From the NCBI GenBank assembly GCA_945910225.1, contig CAMDYG010000014.1, forward strand, positions 1 to 58,599: a DNA stretch of 58,599 nucleotides, read 5' to 3'. A model generated the notes under the pieces. The model saw nothing but the letters and a program-made list of their open reading frames with translations, was not told where the DNA came from and ran no database searches. This document shows positions 1 to 7,549 of the stretch, in pieces. This DNA comes from an uncultured Eubacterium sp. Lineage in GTDB: Bacteria; Bacillota; Clostridia; Lachnospirales; Lachnospiraceae. A program made the translations under genes and the position numbers. Within the stretch, counting starts at the first letter, position 1; every line of letters starts with the position of its first letter.

Positions 1-2
1 TA

Positions 3-497
3 TTGAAAGATAGAAAAGCTAATGCATTATTTCGTTCACATACAAAACATAACAGAAAAGATGCCGGTCTTTCTTCCGCTGTATCCAGCAGATATATGGA
101 CACAGTTATTAATGGGCTTCCATCAAGTGAACAGACAGGCATGGACACTTCTGAATATAACAACCTGCTTTCTGATATCCAGAATTCTATCCAGAATTCT
201 CCTGCCATAGACAGCATTGCAAGAAAATACACAGATACCCTTACGAGAGGACTGCGTGATGGCAAAACATTTGACGAAATAAATATTGATATAGATGAAG
301 AACTTACAACTCTGGCAGCAATCGCATATAACAGTATCACTGATAACCAGGACTACTCTGACACCCTGAAAAATATGATAACTTTATCCCTGGTTCTTGA
401 TAAAGAATCCGTACAAATAGACATTAATAATTATGCTTTGGGATATATACAGAATTATCATATCACGCAGCAGGTCTTGCAGAAATATATCAGATAA
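3..497 (+). CDS. Unknown protein, 5'-truncated by the window edge
   Basis: The reading frame is open from the left edge to a TAA at 495-497. The first codon in view is a TTG with no visible ribosome binding site, so the true start is probably outside the window. The 164 visible residues are hydrophilic and helix-forming (motifs such as NLLSDIQNSIQNSP and TFDEINIDIDEELT), with no membrane segment and no domain I recognise. It reads like the cytoplasmic or periplasm-facing tail of a larger protein. A small membrane protein follows in another frame after 26 bp, so the two may be co-transcribed. Function unknown. Confidence 0.55.
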   Translation: MKDRKANALFRSHTKHNRKDAGLSSAVSSRYMDTVINGLPSSEQTGMDTSEYNNLLSDIQNSIQNSPAIDSIARKYTDTLTRGLRDGKTFDEINIDIDEELTTLAAIAYNSITDNQDYSDTLKNMITLSLVLDKESVQIDINNYALGYIQNYHITQQVLQKYIR

Positions 498-523
498 TTA
501 CATCTAAGTCTTTTTATATAATA

Positions 524-814
524 ATGTTTTTATTATATGCAGCATCAATTATATTGATATTCTTCTCAGCTCCTTTATCAGTAAGCAGAATCTGTCTGCC
601 ATTATGCTTTATCATATATGCCGGACTGGAATATGTTACATTTAATGTACTGATAAATAAAGCTGCAATACTACTCAGCAACAGATTCCTTGGAAGAACA
701 GCTAATCTTAACCTGACATATGCCAATACAGATTTAATATCTTATGTTTCACTTGGCATTGTGTTTGCATTAATATTGAATATTGCATATATAAAGCTGA
801 AGTGCAGAGCTTAG
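524..814 (+). CDS. Small membrane protein, unknown function
   Basis: This 96-residue ORF has two clear hydrophobic segments, near residues 2-45 (possibly two short spans) and 70-90, and ends with a basic tail (KLKCRA). No good Shine-Dalgarno precedes the ATG. The frame is open back to about 431, overlapping the end of the upstream gene, but holds no alternative ATG, GTG or TTG there, so translation may depend on coupling to the preceding gene. I do not recognise the family. The opposite-strand frame over the first two thirds is less protein-like. Moderate to low confidence that it is expressed. Confidence 0.4.
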   Translation: MFLLYAASIILIFFSAPLSVSRICLPLCFIIYAGLEYVTFNVLINKAAILLSNRFLGRTANLNLTYANTDLISYVSLGIVFALILNIAYIKLKCRA

Positions 815-875
815 CTCACATTCTCCTTGCCAATCCCCACCCCATATGTTACAATTTATTCGCATTTGCTTTATC

Positions 876-900
876 AATTTAAAGCGTTACACTTTAAATT
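876..900. promoter_or_regulatory. Dyad in front of the symporter gene
   Basis: A perfect 9-bp inverted repeat, AATTTAAAG (876-884) and CTTTAAATT (892-900), with a 7-nt centre, lies 38 bp before the symporter start. It could be an operator or a weak hairpin. The arms are AT-rich, so chance is possible. Confidence 0.35.
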
Positions 901-938
901 CATGAAGTAAATGTAATTCAATTATTATGGGGGTTTTT

Positions 939-2474
939 ATGTTAAAACTTGTTATTCTTATTATCTACTTTGCAGTGCTTATAGGCATTGGTCTTTACTG
1001 CCGCAAGCATGCAACTGATGTTAATGGTTTCGTTCTCGGTGGAAGAAGCGTTGGTCCGTGGCTTACTGCATTTGCGTACGGAACATCTTATTTCTCGGCT
1101 GTAGTATTTGTCGGATATGCAGGCCAGTTCGGCTGGAAATACGGAATTGCAGCAACATGGGCTGGTATCGGCAACGCAATTATAGGTTCGCTTCTTGCAT
1201 GGGTTGTACTCGGCAGAAGAACAAGAATTATGAGCCAGCATCTTGATTCAGCAACCATGCCTCAGTTTTTCGGAAAGAGATTTGGAAGCAATCCATTAAA
1301 AATCGGTGCTTCCGTTATTATATTTATCTTCCTGATTCCATACACAGCTTCGCTCTACAACGGACTTTCAAGACTTTTCGGTATGGCTTTCAACATTGAT
1401 TACAGCGTCTGTATCATAATCATGGCAACACTTACCGCAATCTATGTAATTGCCGGCGGTTACATGGCTACTGCAATCAACGATTTCATTCAGGGAATTA
1501 TCATGCTGTTCGGTATCATTGCAGTAATCGTTGCTGTAATCCACTCTAAAGGCGGATTCATGTCAGCATTACAGGGACTTGCAAATGTGTCTGATCCGGC
1601 TGTAAGCGATACTCCCGGCATATTTGCTTCATTTTTCGGACCTGATCCATTCAACCTTTTATGTGTTGTAATTCTTACATCACTTGGAACATGGGGACTT
1701 CCTCAGATGGTTCAGAAATTCTATGCCATTGATAATGAGGCTTCTATCCAGAAGGGTACTGTAATATCAACAATATTTGCACTTGTAGTTTCAGGCGGAT
1801 GTTATTTCCTTGGAGGTTTCGGAAGATTATTCTCTGACCAGATAGATGTCAAAGCCAATGGATTTGACTCAATAATTCCAACAATGCTTTCTAACTTAAG
1901 CCCTGCGCTTATTGCATTGGTTGTAATTCTCGTGTTGTCAGCTTCAATGTCTACACTTTCATCACTTGTAATAGCTTCAAGCTCAACACTTACTATTGAC
2001 TTCTTAAAGGACAACTTTATTAAGAACATGAGCGAAAAGAAACAGGTATTATACATAAGAATTCTTGTCGTTGTATTCATTGCAATATCTGCGATACTTG
2101 CACTTATACAGTACAAGAGTTCAGTAACATTTATCGCACAGCTTATGGGAATATCATGGGGCGCGCTTGCAGGTTCATTCCTTGCACCATTCATGTTCTC
2201 ACTTTACTCTAAGAAAGTTTCTAAAGCATCATGCTGGGCTTGCTTTTTATTCAGCTCAGTACTTATGATTGCCAACATTTTCTTCAGAGCAAGCTTCCCA
2301 ACATGGCTTCAGTCACCTATCAACTGTGGTGCATTTGCAATGTTTGCCGGAATGATTATCGTTCCCGTAGTCAGCCTGTTCACACCTAAGCCGGATAAAG
2401 AACTTGTTGACAGCGCATTTGCATGCTACGAAAAAGAAACAGAAGTGCCACAAAAGACTGCACTTGGAAAATAG
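939..2474 (+). CDS. Sodium:solute symporter (SSS family)
   Basis: This is a polytopic inner-membrane transporter of about 511 residues that should couple Na+ influx to uptake of an organic solute. About 13 hydrophobic segments span the whole length. The family pattern is visible near the N-terminus (FVLGGRSVGPWLTAFAYGTSY) and in the middle (YVIAGGYMATAINDFIQGII), as in the PutP/PanF branch; the substrate cannot be read from sequence. I choose the ATG at 939 because a GGGGG run at 929-933 sits 5 nt before it. An in-frame ATG at 927 overlaps that run and has no ribosome binding site of its own. A dyad lies upstream and a bidirectional terminator follows, so it appears monocistronic. Confidence 0.9.
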   Translation: MLKLVILIIYFAVLIGIGLYCRKHATDVNGFVLGGRSVGPWLTAFAYGTSYFSAVVFVGYAGQFGWKYGIAATWAGIGNAIIGSLLAWVVLGRRTRIMSQHLDSATMPQFFGKRFGSNPLKIGASVIIFIFLIPYTASLYNGLSRLFGMAFNIDYSVCIIIMATLTAIYVIAGGYMATAINDFIQGIIMLFGIIAVIVAVIHSKGGFMSALQGLANVSDPAVSDTPGIFASFFGPDPFNLLCVVILTSLGTWGLPQMVQKFYAIDNEASIQKGTVISTIFALVVSGGCYFLGGFGRLFSDQIDVKANGFDSIIPTMLSNLSPALIALVVILVLSASMSTLSSLVIASSSTLTIDFLKDNFIKNMSEKKQVLYIRILVVVFIAISAILALIQYKSSVTFIAQLMGISWGALAGSFLAPFMFSLYSKKVSKASCWACFLFSSVLMIANIFFRASFPTWLQSPINCGAFAMFAGMIIVPVVSLFTPKPDKELVDSAFACYEKETEVPQKTALGK

Positions 2475-2490
2475 TACATATTTTTTATAA

Positions 2491-2559
2491 AATTACCCGC
2501 AGTATATATCTTCATAATGACCATATGCCATTCCTGCATGATATACACTGCGGGTAATT
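2491..2559. terminator. Bidirectional terminator between symporter and HipA-like gene
   Basis: Arms of 20 nt (2491-2510 and 2540-2559) are complementary at 19 positions with one G-T wobble, and T-rich tracts follow on both strands. The site lies between convergent genes. Confidence 0.85.
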
Positions 2560-2594
2560 TTAATTATTCATAAAGTAAATATCCATTCTATATA

Positions 2595-3821
2595 TTAGTA
2601 CGAAGCTGCTATGTCAGCTTTAACATCATCTTTAATAGAATCAACATTTGCTGCAGACTTCCTGTCTGCTATTTCCTGTAGCTTCTTTATTCTTTTTTCC
2701 ACTCCGTTAATAATTGTATTAACTCGCTTCTCATCAATGTAATCAGAAGCGTTACCTGATGAAAAAACATTTTTAATAATATCTGCAGTCCCTGATAATC
2801 TGCTAAAATCAATCCAGCTATAATCAGAAACAAGCTTTATCTGTTCTTCATGATGATTCTTAAATGGCTTACACACAATCTCCTTATCAAGATTCATAAG
2901 CCCTGGTAATTTATCATATCCGAGTGAAGAACCGCTGTCATACACAGGTGCTGGTCCTATCCACTCAAGTGTTTCAGCATTTCTCAATACTCCAAAATTA
3001 TTAAAATGCCGGTCTTCATTGGCTATCAGATAATCTAACACAATCATTCTATCCAGAAATGGTATTACACCAGTTATTCCAAGATTTTCACAGCATTTTA
3101 CAAAATGTGAATACACCGAAACACTGTTATTTCTTTTCTGTGTGAGCATGATTCTCCATGCCGGAACAAGTTCCGTATGCTCATCAATAAAATCTTCACA
3201 GACTGAATAAGGAACACCATTATCCCACATAAGTGAATATGATATATGAGGTATATACAGAAGTTCCATTATACTGCATGCAATAACTTCGTTAAATGGC
3301 TGCTGCCTGAAGGGATTGCTTCCACCTTTTATAAGACAGCGGTTGCCATCAATTATCTTCCAGCGTTTCTTAAGATTACCATCAGAAGTATTATCAGGTG
3401 AACTGAAATTCAATATCTTCTTATCCTTCTTTTCTCCAAAAAGAATATCACCGATATCATATGAAAAATCATTGTTAAAGAAGTTAATATCTTCCCATTT
3501 TAAATCAGCATTTTCAGGACATATCCAGTACTGGTCAGATAAACTGAGTCCAAAGCACCTTGTAAGCAACATTCTTGTATCTTTTATATCAAGTACTTCC
3601 AACGCTTCCCGTACTCCTGAACGGCTTGCAGGTATTGACCTGTCTGTCCACCAGTCATTAAATGCAGCTCTGTCTGCCTGACCATTTCTTACAGATACCC
3701 CAACCGGCAAATGCTCTGCCGCATATATCTCTATAATTCTCGTAATAAATCCCGTACTATCATCAATATCCATCTTAACAACAGGTATTGTTCTGTGCAT
3801 AAAAATACATACCAACTCCAT
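2595..3821 (-). CDS. HipA-like Ser/Thr kinase, orphan
   Basis: A 408-residue protein related to the HipA toxin kinase. The C-terminal half carries the HipA-type catalytic loop LIANEDRHFNNFG (about 265-277, catalytic Asp at 270) and the metal-binding segment APVYDSGSSL (Asp near 295); LIKGGSN near 163 is a candidate nucleotide-binding Lys. The N-terminal 140 residues (SLSDQYWICP, LKWEDINFFNNDFS) are of the type seen in uncharacterised clostridial HipA-domain proteins. The start at 3821 follows an AGTAAGGTGGTG ribosome binding site; a GTG at 3836 is the longer alternative. No HipB-like HTH antitoxin gene adjoins it, which is unusual for the family. It may regulate a target by phosphorylation rather than act as a classical toxin. 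Confidence 0.8.
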   Translation of the reverse strand: MELVCIFMHRTIPVVKMDIDDSTGFITRIIEIYAAEHLPVGVSVRNGQADRAAFNDWWTDRSIPASRSGVREALEVLDIKDTRMLLTRCFGLSLSDQYWICPENADLKWEDINFFNNDFSYDIGDILFGEKKDKKILNFSSPDNTSDGNLKKRWKIIDGNRCLIKGGSNPFRQQPFNEVIACSIMELLYIPHISYSLMWDNGVPYSVCEDFIDEHTELVPAWRIMLTQKRNNSVSVYSHFVKCCENLGITGVIPFLDRMIVLDYLIANEDRHFNNFGVLRNAETLEWIGPAPVYDSGSSLGYDKLPGLMNLDKEIVCKPFKNHHEEQIKLVSDYSWIDFSRLSGTADIIKNVFSSGNASDYIDEKRVNTIINGVEKRIKKLQEIADRKSAANVDSIKDDVKADIAASY

Positions 3822-3896
3822 CACCACCTTACTCACATGTATTTATATTATAGGCTTATAAACACATTATTTGTCAACCATATATTAATATGTTGT

Positions 3897-3953
3897 GTTA
3901 CCAGCCAGCTGTAGAATTATCTGCTGCCAGATAATCCTACGGCGTATGGTAAC
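3897..3953. promoter_or_regulatory. Large stem-loop/dyad in the hipA-yoaK divergent region
   Basis: Outer arms GTTACCA (3897-3903) and TGGTAAC (3947-3953) enclose inner arms GTAGAATTATCTG (3911-3923) and CAGATAATCCTAC (3928-3940), complementary at 12 of 13 positions with a 4-nt loop. It lies between divergent genes, so it could be an operator dyad or part of the leader RNA of the rightward gene. Confidence 0.6.
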
Positions 3954-3992
3954 TACCAACATATCTAATATTTATATACCCTTTACAACAGC

Positions 3993-4037
3993 ACCTCCTT
4001 GTGCTATAACAACCACAATCATTATACACAAGGAGGT
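3993..4037 (+). promoter_or_regulatory. Hairpin that buries the ribosome binding site of the YoaK-like gene
   Basis: ACCTCCTTGTG (3993-4003) is perfectly complementary over 11 bp to CACAAGGAGGT (4027-4037), with a 23-nt loop. The right arm contains the whole AGGAGG Shine-Dalgarno, 6 nt before the ATG at 4043. Folding would block translation, so this is a candidate translational switch. Confidence 0.7.
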
Positions 4038-4042
4038 TATTT

Positions 4043-4741
4043 ATGGCATCAAAGCTTCACAATGCCCTCGCTAAGAAGCTGCCGGATATACAGATGTCCG
4101 AAGCCTTCATAAACAGCGTATTCCTTGCCATGTCTGGTGGACTTCAGGACGCATATACATACTTTACGAGAAATGAAGTATTTTCCAACGCCCAGACTGG
4201 TAATGTGGTTCTTATGAGTACACATTTTATGATGGGCGAATGGTATCAGGGAGTTAAATATCTTCTGCCATTCTTAGCATTTGGTCTTGGTGTATTCGTA
4301 ACAGAACGAATTCAGGGCAGATACAAAAATGCCACCAGACTTCACTGGCGGCAGGCTATATTACTTATAGAGATCGTAATCTTAATTGCTGTTGGATTCA
4401 TGCCTCATTCAATGGACATGTTTGCAACAATAATCGTATCTTTCTCATGTGCGATGCAGGTACAGGCATTCAGAAAAGTCAATGGCTATTCCTATGCAAG
4501 CACCATGTGCATCGGCAACTTAAGAAGCGGTACAGACGCACTTTCAGTATTTGTGCGCACAGGCAATAAAGCTTCTCTTAGAAAAGCCGGTTATTACTTC
4601 GGCATAATATTATTCTTTGCAATCGGTGCAGGTATCGGTGGAAACCTTTCCATGATGTTCGGAATCCACACTATCTGGATTTCAAGTGCACTGCTTTCAG
4701 TCAGCGTACTTCTTATGTTTGCAGAGAAATTAAAAATGTAA
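4043..4741 (+). CDS. YoaK/DUF1275 family membrane protein
   Basis: A 232-residue integral membrane protein with about six hydrophobic spans. It shows the family signatures GGLQDAYTYF followed by VFSNAQTGNVV (residues about 32-57) and the later IGNLRSGTDAL motif. The family is common in bacteria and its transport or other role is not established. The start is set by a strong AGGAGG at 4031-4036, which lies inside a perfect hairpin (3993-4037), so translation may be controlled by RNA folding. It is divergent from the HipA-like gene and convergent with the MoxR-type ATPase gene; no operon partner. Confidence 0.88.
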   Translation: MASKLHNALAKKLPDIQMSEAFINSVFLAMSGGLQDAYTYFTRNEVFSNAQTGNVVLMSTHFMMGEWYQGVKYLLPFLAFGLGVFVTERIQGRYKNATRLHWRQAILLIEIVILIAVGFMPHSMDMFATIIVSFSCAMQVQAFRKVNGYSYASTMCIGNLRSGTDALSVFVRTGNKASLRKAGYYFGIILFFAIGAGIGGNLSMMFGIHTIWISSALLSVSVLLMFAEKLKM

Positions 4742-4765
4742 TGTCCGATTCTTTCAATCGTATCT

Positions 4766-6115
4766 TTATTCTATTTCCTTAAGGAGCTGGTTTCTTCTGC
4801 CGCCCTTTAAGTACATGGCACTATATGACTTGTATCTGTCACACGGATTTACAAGCAGGAATTCAGAAGATTCCTTTCCAGTCGTAAGTCCTGTGACAAA
4901 TATAAGCATTTCCTGGTCAAGCTTTCCAATATCTTCCTTCGCTATTTCCTGTTTAGAACCTTCTAAGAAATCAAATGCATTCTCTAACTTAGCAAGAGTC
5001 TGCTCCTGTGTTTTTTCCAGTCTGTCAGCCTGTTCGTAAAATTCCATTTTTTCTTTATCAATAGCAGATGTATCTTCCCCTGCCTTTATCTTTTCCTTGA
5101 TGGACTTATACCAATTATCAGTATCTTCCTTTAATTCCTGCACATTTTTAAAATGCTTATTCAAAGAATCCAGCAACAGATTTACCACAGTCAGTCTCTC
5201 ATCATAATCAGCATTAATCATTCTCCTGTATATATCAGGCGTCGCATTTCCAGCAAGGATATTATTAATTGCATAATCATCTCTGTACTTATTGTAAAGA
5301 TCATAATATGCTGCAAAATCCTCTGCGATATCCCCATAATGAATAAACTCGCCAACAAATGCAGCATTTATGCTGATTCCAAGTTCCTCATACACATACA
5401 TAAGACTGCTGAGATCCTCCCAGCCACGCGCCGTAACGAACTTAAGTCCGTCAACATCAGCCACGACACTGTAAAAATTCTGTGGTCTCAGATCAAGATA
5501 TGAAAGAATTGAATTATGAATCCCATGTTCCTTAGCATATTCCCGCCACACCTCAATGTCTGCATCAATATTAATCACTCTCAGACGATCATATGTAACC
5601 ATATCAAACTCACGTACTGAACGATTGAATTCAGGTGGATTGCCGGCTGCAACAATTATCCAGCCATCAGGCACTTTCTGATTGCCAAATGTTTTGCACT
5701 GTAAGAACTGTAACATAGTAGGAATCAGTGTCTCCGAAACGCAGTTAATCTCATCAATAAAAAGAATTCCTTCCCTGTGTCCCTGCTCCTTAATTGCCTT
5801 GTATACCCCGGCAATTATCTCACTCATTGTATACTCAGTAACAGAATATTCCTTTCCCTCAAACTCCTCCGTCCTAATCATTGGAAGTCCGACAGCACTC
5901 TGTCTTGTATGATGTGTAATAGTATATGAAACCAGACCAATCTCACATTCCGCAGCAATCTGCTCCATAATCTGTGTTTTTCCTATTCCCGGAGGTCCCA
6001 TAAGAAGCACCGGACGCTGCCGTATCGCTGGAATCGTATATTCTCCCTTCGCATTTTTACAAAGATATGCTTTTACTGTATTAACAATCTCCTGTTTTGC
6101 CTCTTTAATATTCAT
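4766..6115 (-). CDS. MoxR-type AAA+ ATPase
   Basis: A 449-residue AAA+ ATPase with Walker A GPPGIGKT (about 41-48), Walker B ILFIDEIN (about 117-124) and a sensor-1 segment VAAGNPPEF. MoxR-type ATPases work with VWA-domain partners as chaperones that remodel or insert metal into client complexes. Here the VWA gene lies just upstream, 13 bp away, and an LRR gene precedes that, so the three are very likely one operon. The C-terminal third is helical and charged (KEKIKAGEDTSAIDKEKMEF) with no second ATPase domain. I prefer the ATG at 6115, 7 nt after AAGGA; the ATG at 6121 is too close to that site. Confidence 0.85.
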   Translation of the reverse strand: MNIKEAKQEIVNTVKAYLCKNAKGEYTIPAIRQRPVLLMGPPGIGKTQIMEQIAAECEIGLVSYTITHHTRQSAVGLPMIRTEEFEGKEYSVTEYTMSEIIAGVYKAIKEQGHREGILFIDEINCVSETLIPTMLQFLQCKTFGNQKVPDGWIIVAAGNPPEFNRSVREFDMVTYDRLRVINIDADIEVWREYAKEHGIHNSILSYLDLRPQNFYSVVADVDGLKFVTARGWEDLSSLMYVYEELGISINAAFVGEFIHYGDIAEDFAAYYDLYNKYRDDYAINNILAGNATPDIYRRMINADYDERLTVVNLLLDSLNKHFKNVQELKEDTDNWYKSIKEKIKAGEDTSAIDKEKMEFYEQADRLEKTQEQTLAKLENAFDFLEGSKQEIAKEDIGKLDQEMLIFVTGLTTGKESSEFLLVNPCDRYKSYSAMYLKGGRRNQLLKEIE

Positions 6116-6128
6116 AGCCATGTCCTTT

Positions 6129-7424
6129 CTATCTGTCCGATTTGTCCAGTCTTATTCTCATTGCCCATGCCGGCACTTTTGTCTCATCATAATCTTTCAT
6201 GAATACAAATGCTGTCCTGTAACCCGGCTTTTTCTTAGGATATGTGCCCTCTCCATCTGTAAAATACAACATTCCTCCCGGATTTTTAATCTTTCCTTCT
6301 TCTATAAGAGTGTCTATATATTTAAACGGAGGTCTGAAATCCGTATTGCCGCCTCCCTTTATTTCAAATGTATTGAAAAATCCTTCCAGCTGCTCTCTAT
6401 CTTTAATCACATCATCACTCTGGATTACATCATCGCACTGGATAATGTGGATGCAGCCCACCTTGAAAAATGCCCTGTCGTCCATAAGTATGTCAAATGT
6501 TTCCTGTAAGAACCTCCTCACAAGCTCCCCACTTGTTGAATAACTTGTATCGATAACAACAATGAATTCCCTTATCTTATCAATCTCTCTTGTCTCAAGT
6601 GGCTCAATAAGCGGCATATTTTTATAAACAGACAATCCGTAAGCATAATATCCAAGATCAAATTCATCATCATTAATCTTTAACTCCTCATGATACTCAG
6701 CAAATTTCTTAAGAAAGTCTCTATAGCTTCTGCGTCTCTTTTCCACCTTCATAAGCTCATTTAACGAATTGCTGTCCTGCCCGCTCTCACCATCACTTTT
6801 CTGCTTCTCCATATTCATCTGACGTGCCCGCTGCTCCCACTGCTGCTGCACTTTATTCGGCTGCTGTAATATATTTTTATGGTCATTCCTATACTGCCAC
6901 AATGTATGATCGTCCGTGTAGAACTCCTGCCACAGCTTCACAAACTCGTCATGATTTACTTCAAGCAGATACTCATATATCTGCGCCGCTGAAACACATT
7001 TATTATCATCAAGTTTCTTATATATATCCTGCCTTCTCCATGTAAGTATTCTTTTCACACATGGTTTATCAAGCCTGTCAATTATGCGTTCCACTGCAAT
7101 ATCACATGCAAGATTCCAAAGATTATTATCCCTTCCGTCACACAGCCAAAGATGACAGTATACACAATGAAGCACTGTATGCAGATATGCCCTTAAAAGA
7201 AATCTGTCATTCTTCTTAAACACATCTATTGTATGTGTAGTATTCATATACAGATACACTCCATCTGTTGCAAATGTGGACAATCCCATGTTGGCTCTTG
7301 GCACTAACACATTAAGGATCGGCTGAAAGAATCTCATATCAACCAGAATTTCTCCTGCTGCATAATTAATAATCTTTCCACACATTTCAAGTTCCCATTC
7401 ACTCTGTGTCGTAACATGTGCCAT
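6129..7424 (-). CDS. VWA-domain protein with degenerate DUF2201-type metallopeptidase-like domain
   Basis: A 431-residue cytoplasmic protein. The N-terminal part resembles the putative metallopeptidase domain found next to VWA domains (HxxxH followed by a NLWNLACDIAVERIIDRL helix), but the expected HExxH is HTVLH at about 82-86, so the general-base Glu is missing. A charged linker (about 190-240) leads to a VWA domain with an intact MIDAS: DTSYS at about 292-296, GGGNTDFRPP, and YFTDGEGTYP. It probably acts as adaptor for the MoxR-type ATPase encoded 13 bp downstream. Start: ATG at 7424 behind AAAGGAG. A 16-bp tandem repeat separates it from the upstream LRR gene. Confidence 0.82.
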   Translation of the reverse strand: MAHVTTQSEWELEMCGKIINYAAGEILVDMRFFQPILNVLVPRANMGLSTFATDGVYLYMNTTHTIDVFKKNDRFLLRAYLHTVLHCVYCHLWLCDGRDNNLWNLACDIAVERIIDRLDKPCVKRILTWRRQDIYKKLDDNKCVSAAQIYEYLLEVNHDEFVKLWQEFYTDDHTLWQYRNDHKNILQQPNKVQQQWEQRARQMNMEKQKSDGESGQDSNSLNELMKVEKRRRSYRDFLKKFAEYHEELKINDDEFDLGYYAYGLSVYKNMPLIEPLETREIDKIREFIVVIDTSYSTSGELVRRFLQETFDILMDDRAFFKVGCIHIIQCDDVIQSDDVIKDREQLEGFFNTFEIKGGGNTDFRPPFKYIDTLIEEGKIKNPGGMLYFTDGEGTYPKKKPGYRTAFVFMKDYDETKVPAWAMRIRLDKSDR

Positions 7425-7479
7425 GCCATCATTCTCCTTTCTGATATGTCGTCTGCCGTTTAATCAATACCCGGCTTGC

Positions 7480-7549
7480 TCGATGTCCAATTTATTCAAT
7501 GTCCGATTTATTCAATATCTGATTCATTCAATGTCTGATTCGTTCAATT
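7480..7549. repeat. Tandem 16-bp repeat, 4 copies plus a partial
   Basis: Units at 7480-7495, 7496-7511, 7512-7527 and 7528-7543, then TCAATT, follow the consensus TCAATGTCYGATTYRT on the plus strand. The array starts at the stop codon of the LRR gene and fills much of the gap to the VWA gene. Similar single copies (GTCCGATT) appear at 4742-4749 and 6135-6142, at the ends of the other two genes of the cassette. Confidence 0.8.

Noticed and set aside
514-726. Leftward 70-residue ORF
   Set aside because: It overlaps the more protein-like rightward membrane ORF and has no ribosome binding site or neighbours in the same direction.
2595-4043. A hipBA toxin-antitoxin pair
   Set aside because: No HTH antitoxin ORF is found on either side of the HipA-like gene.
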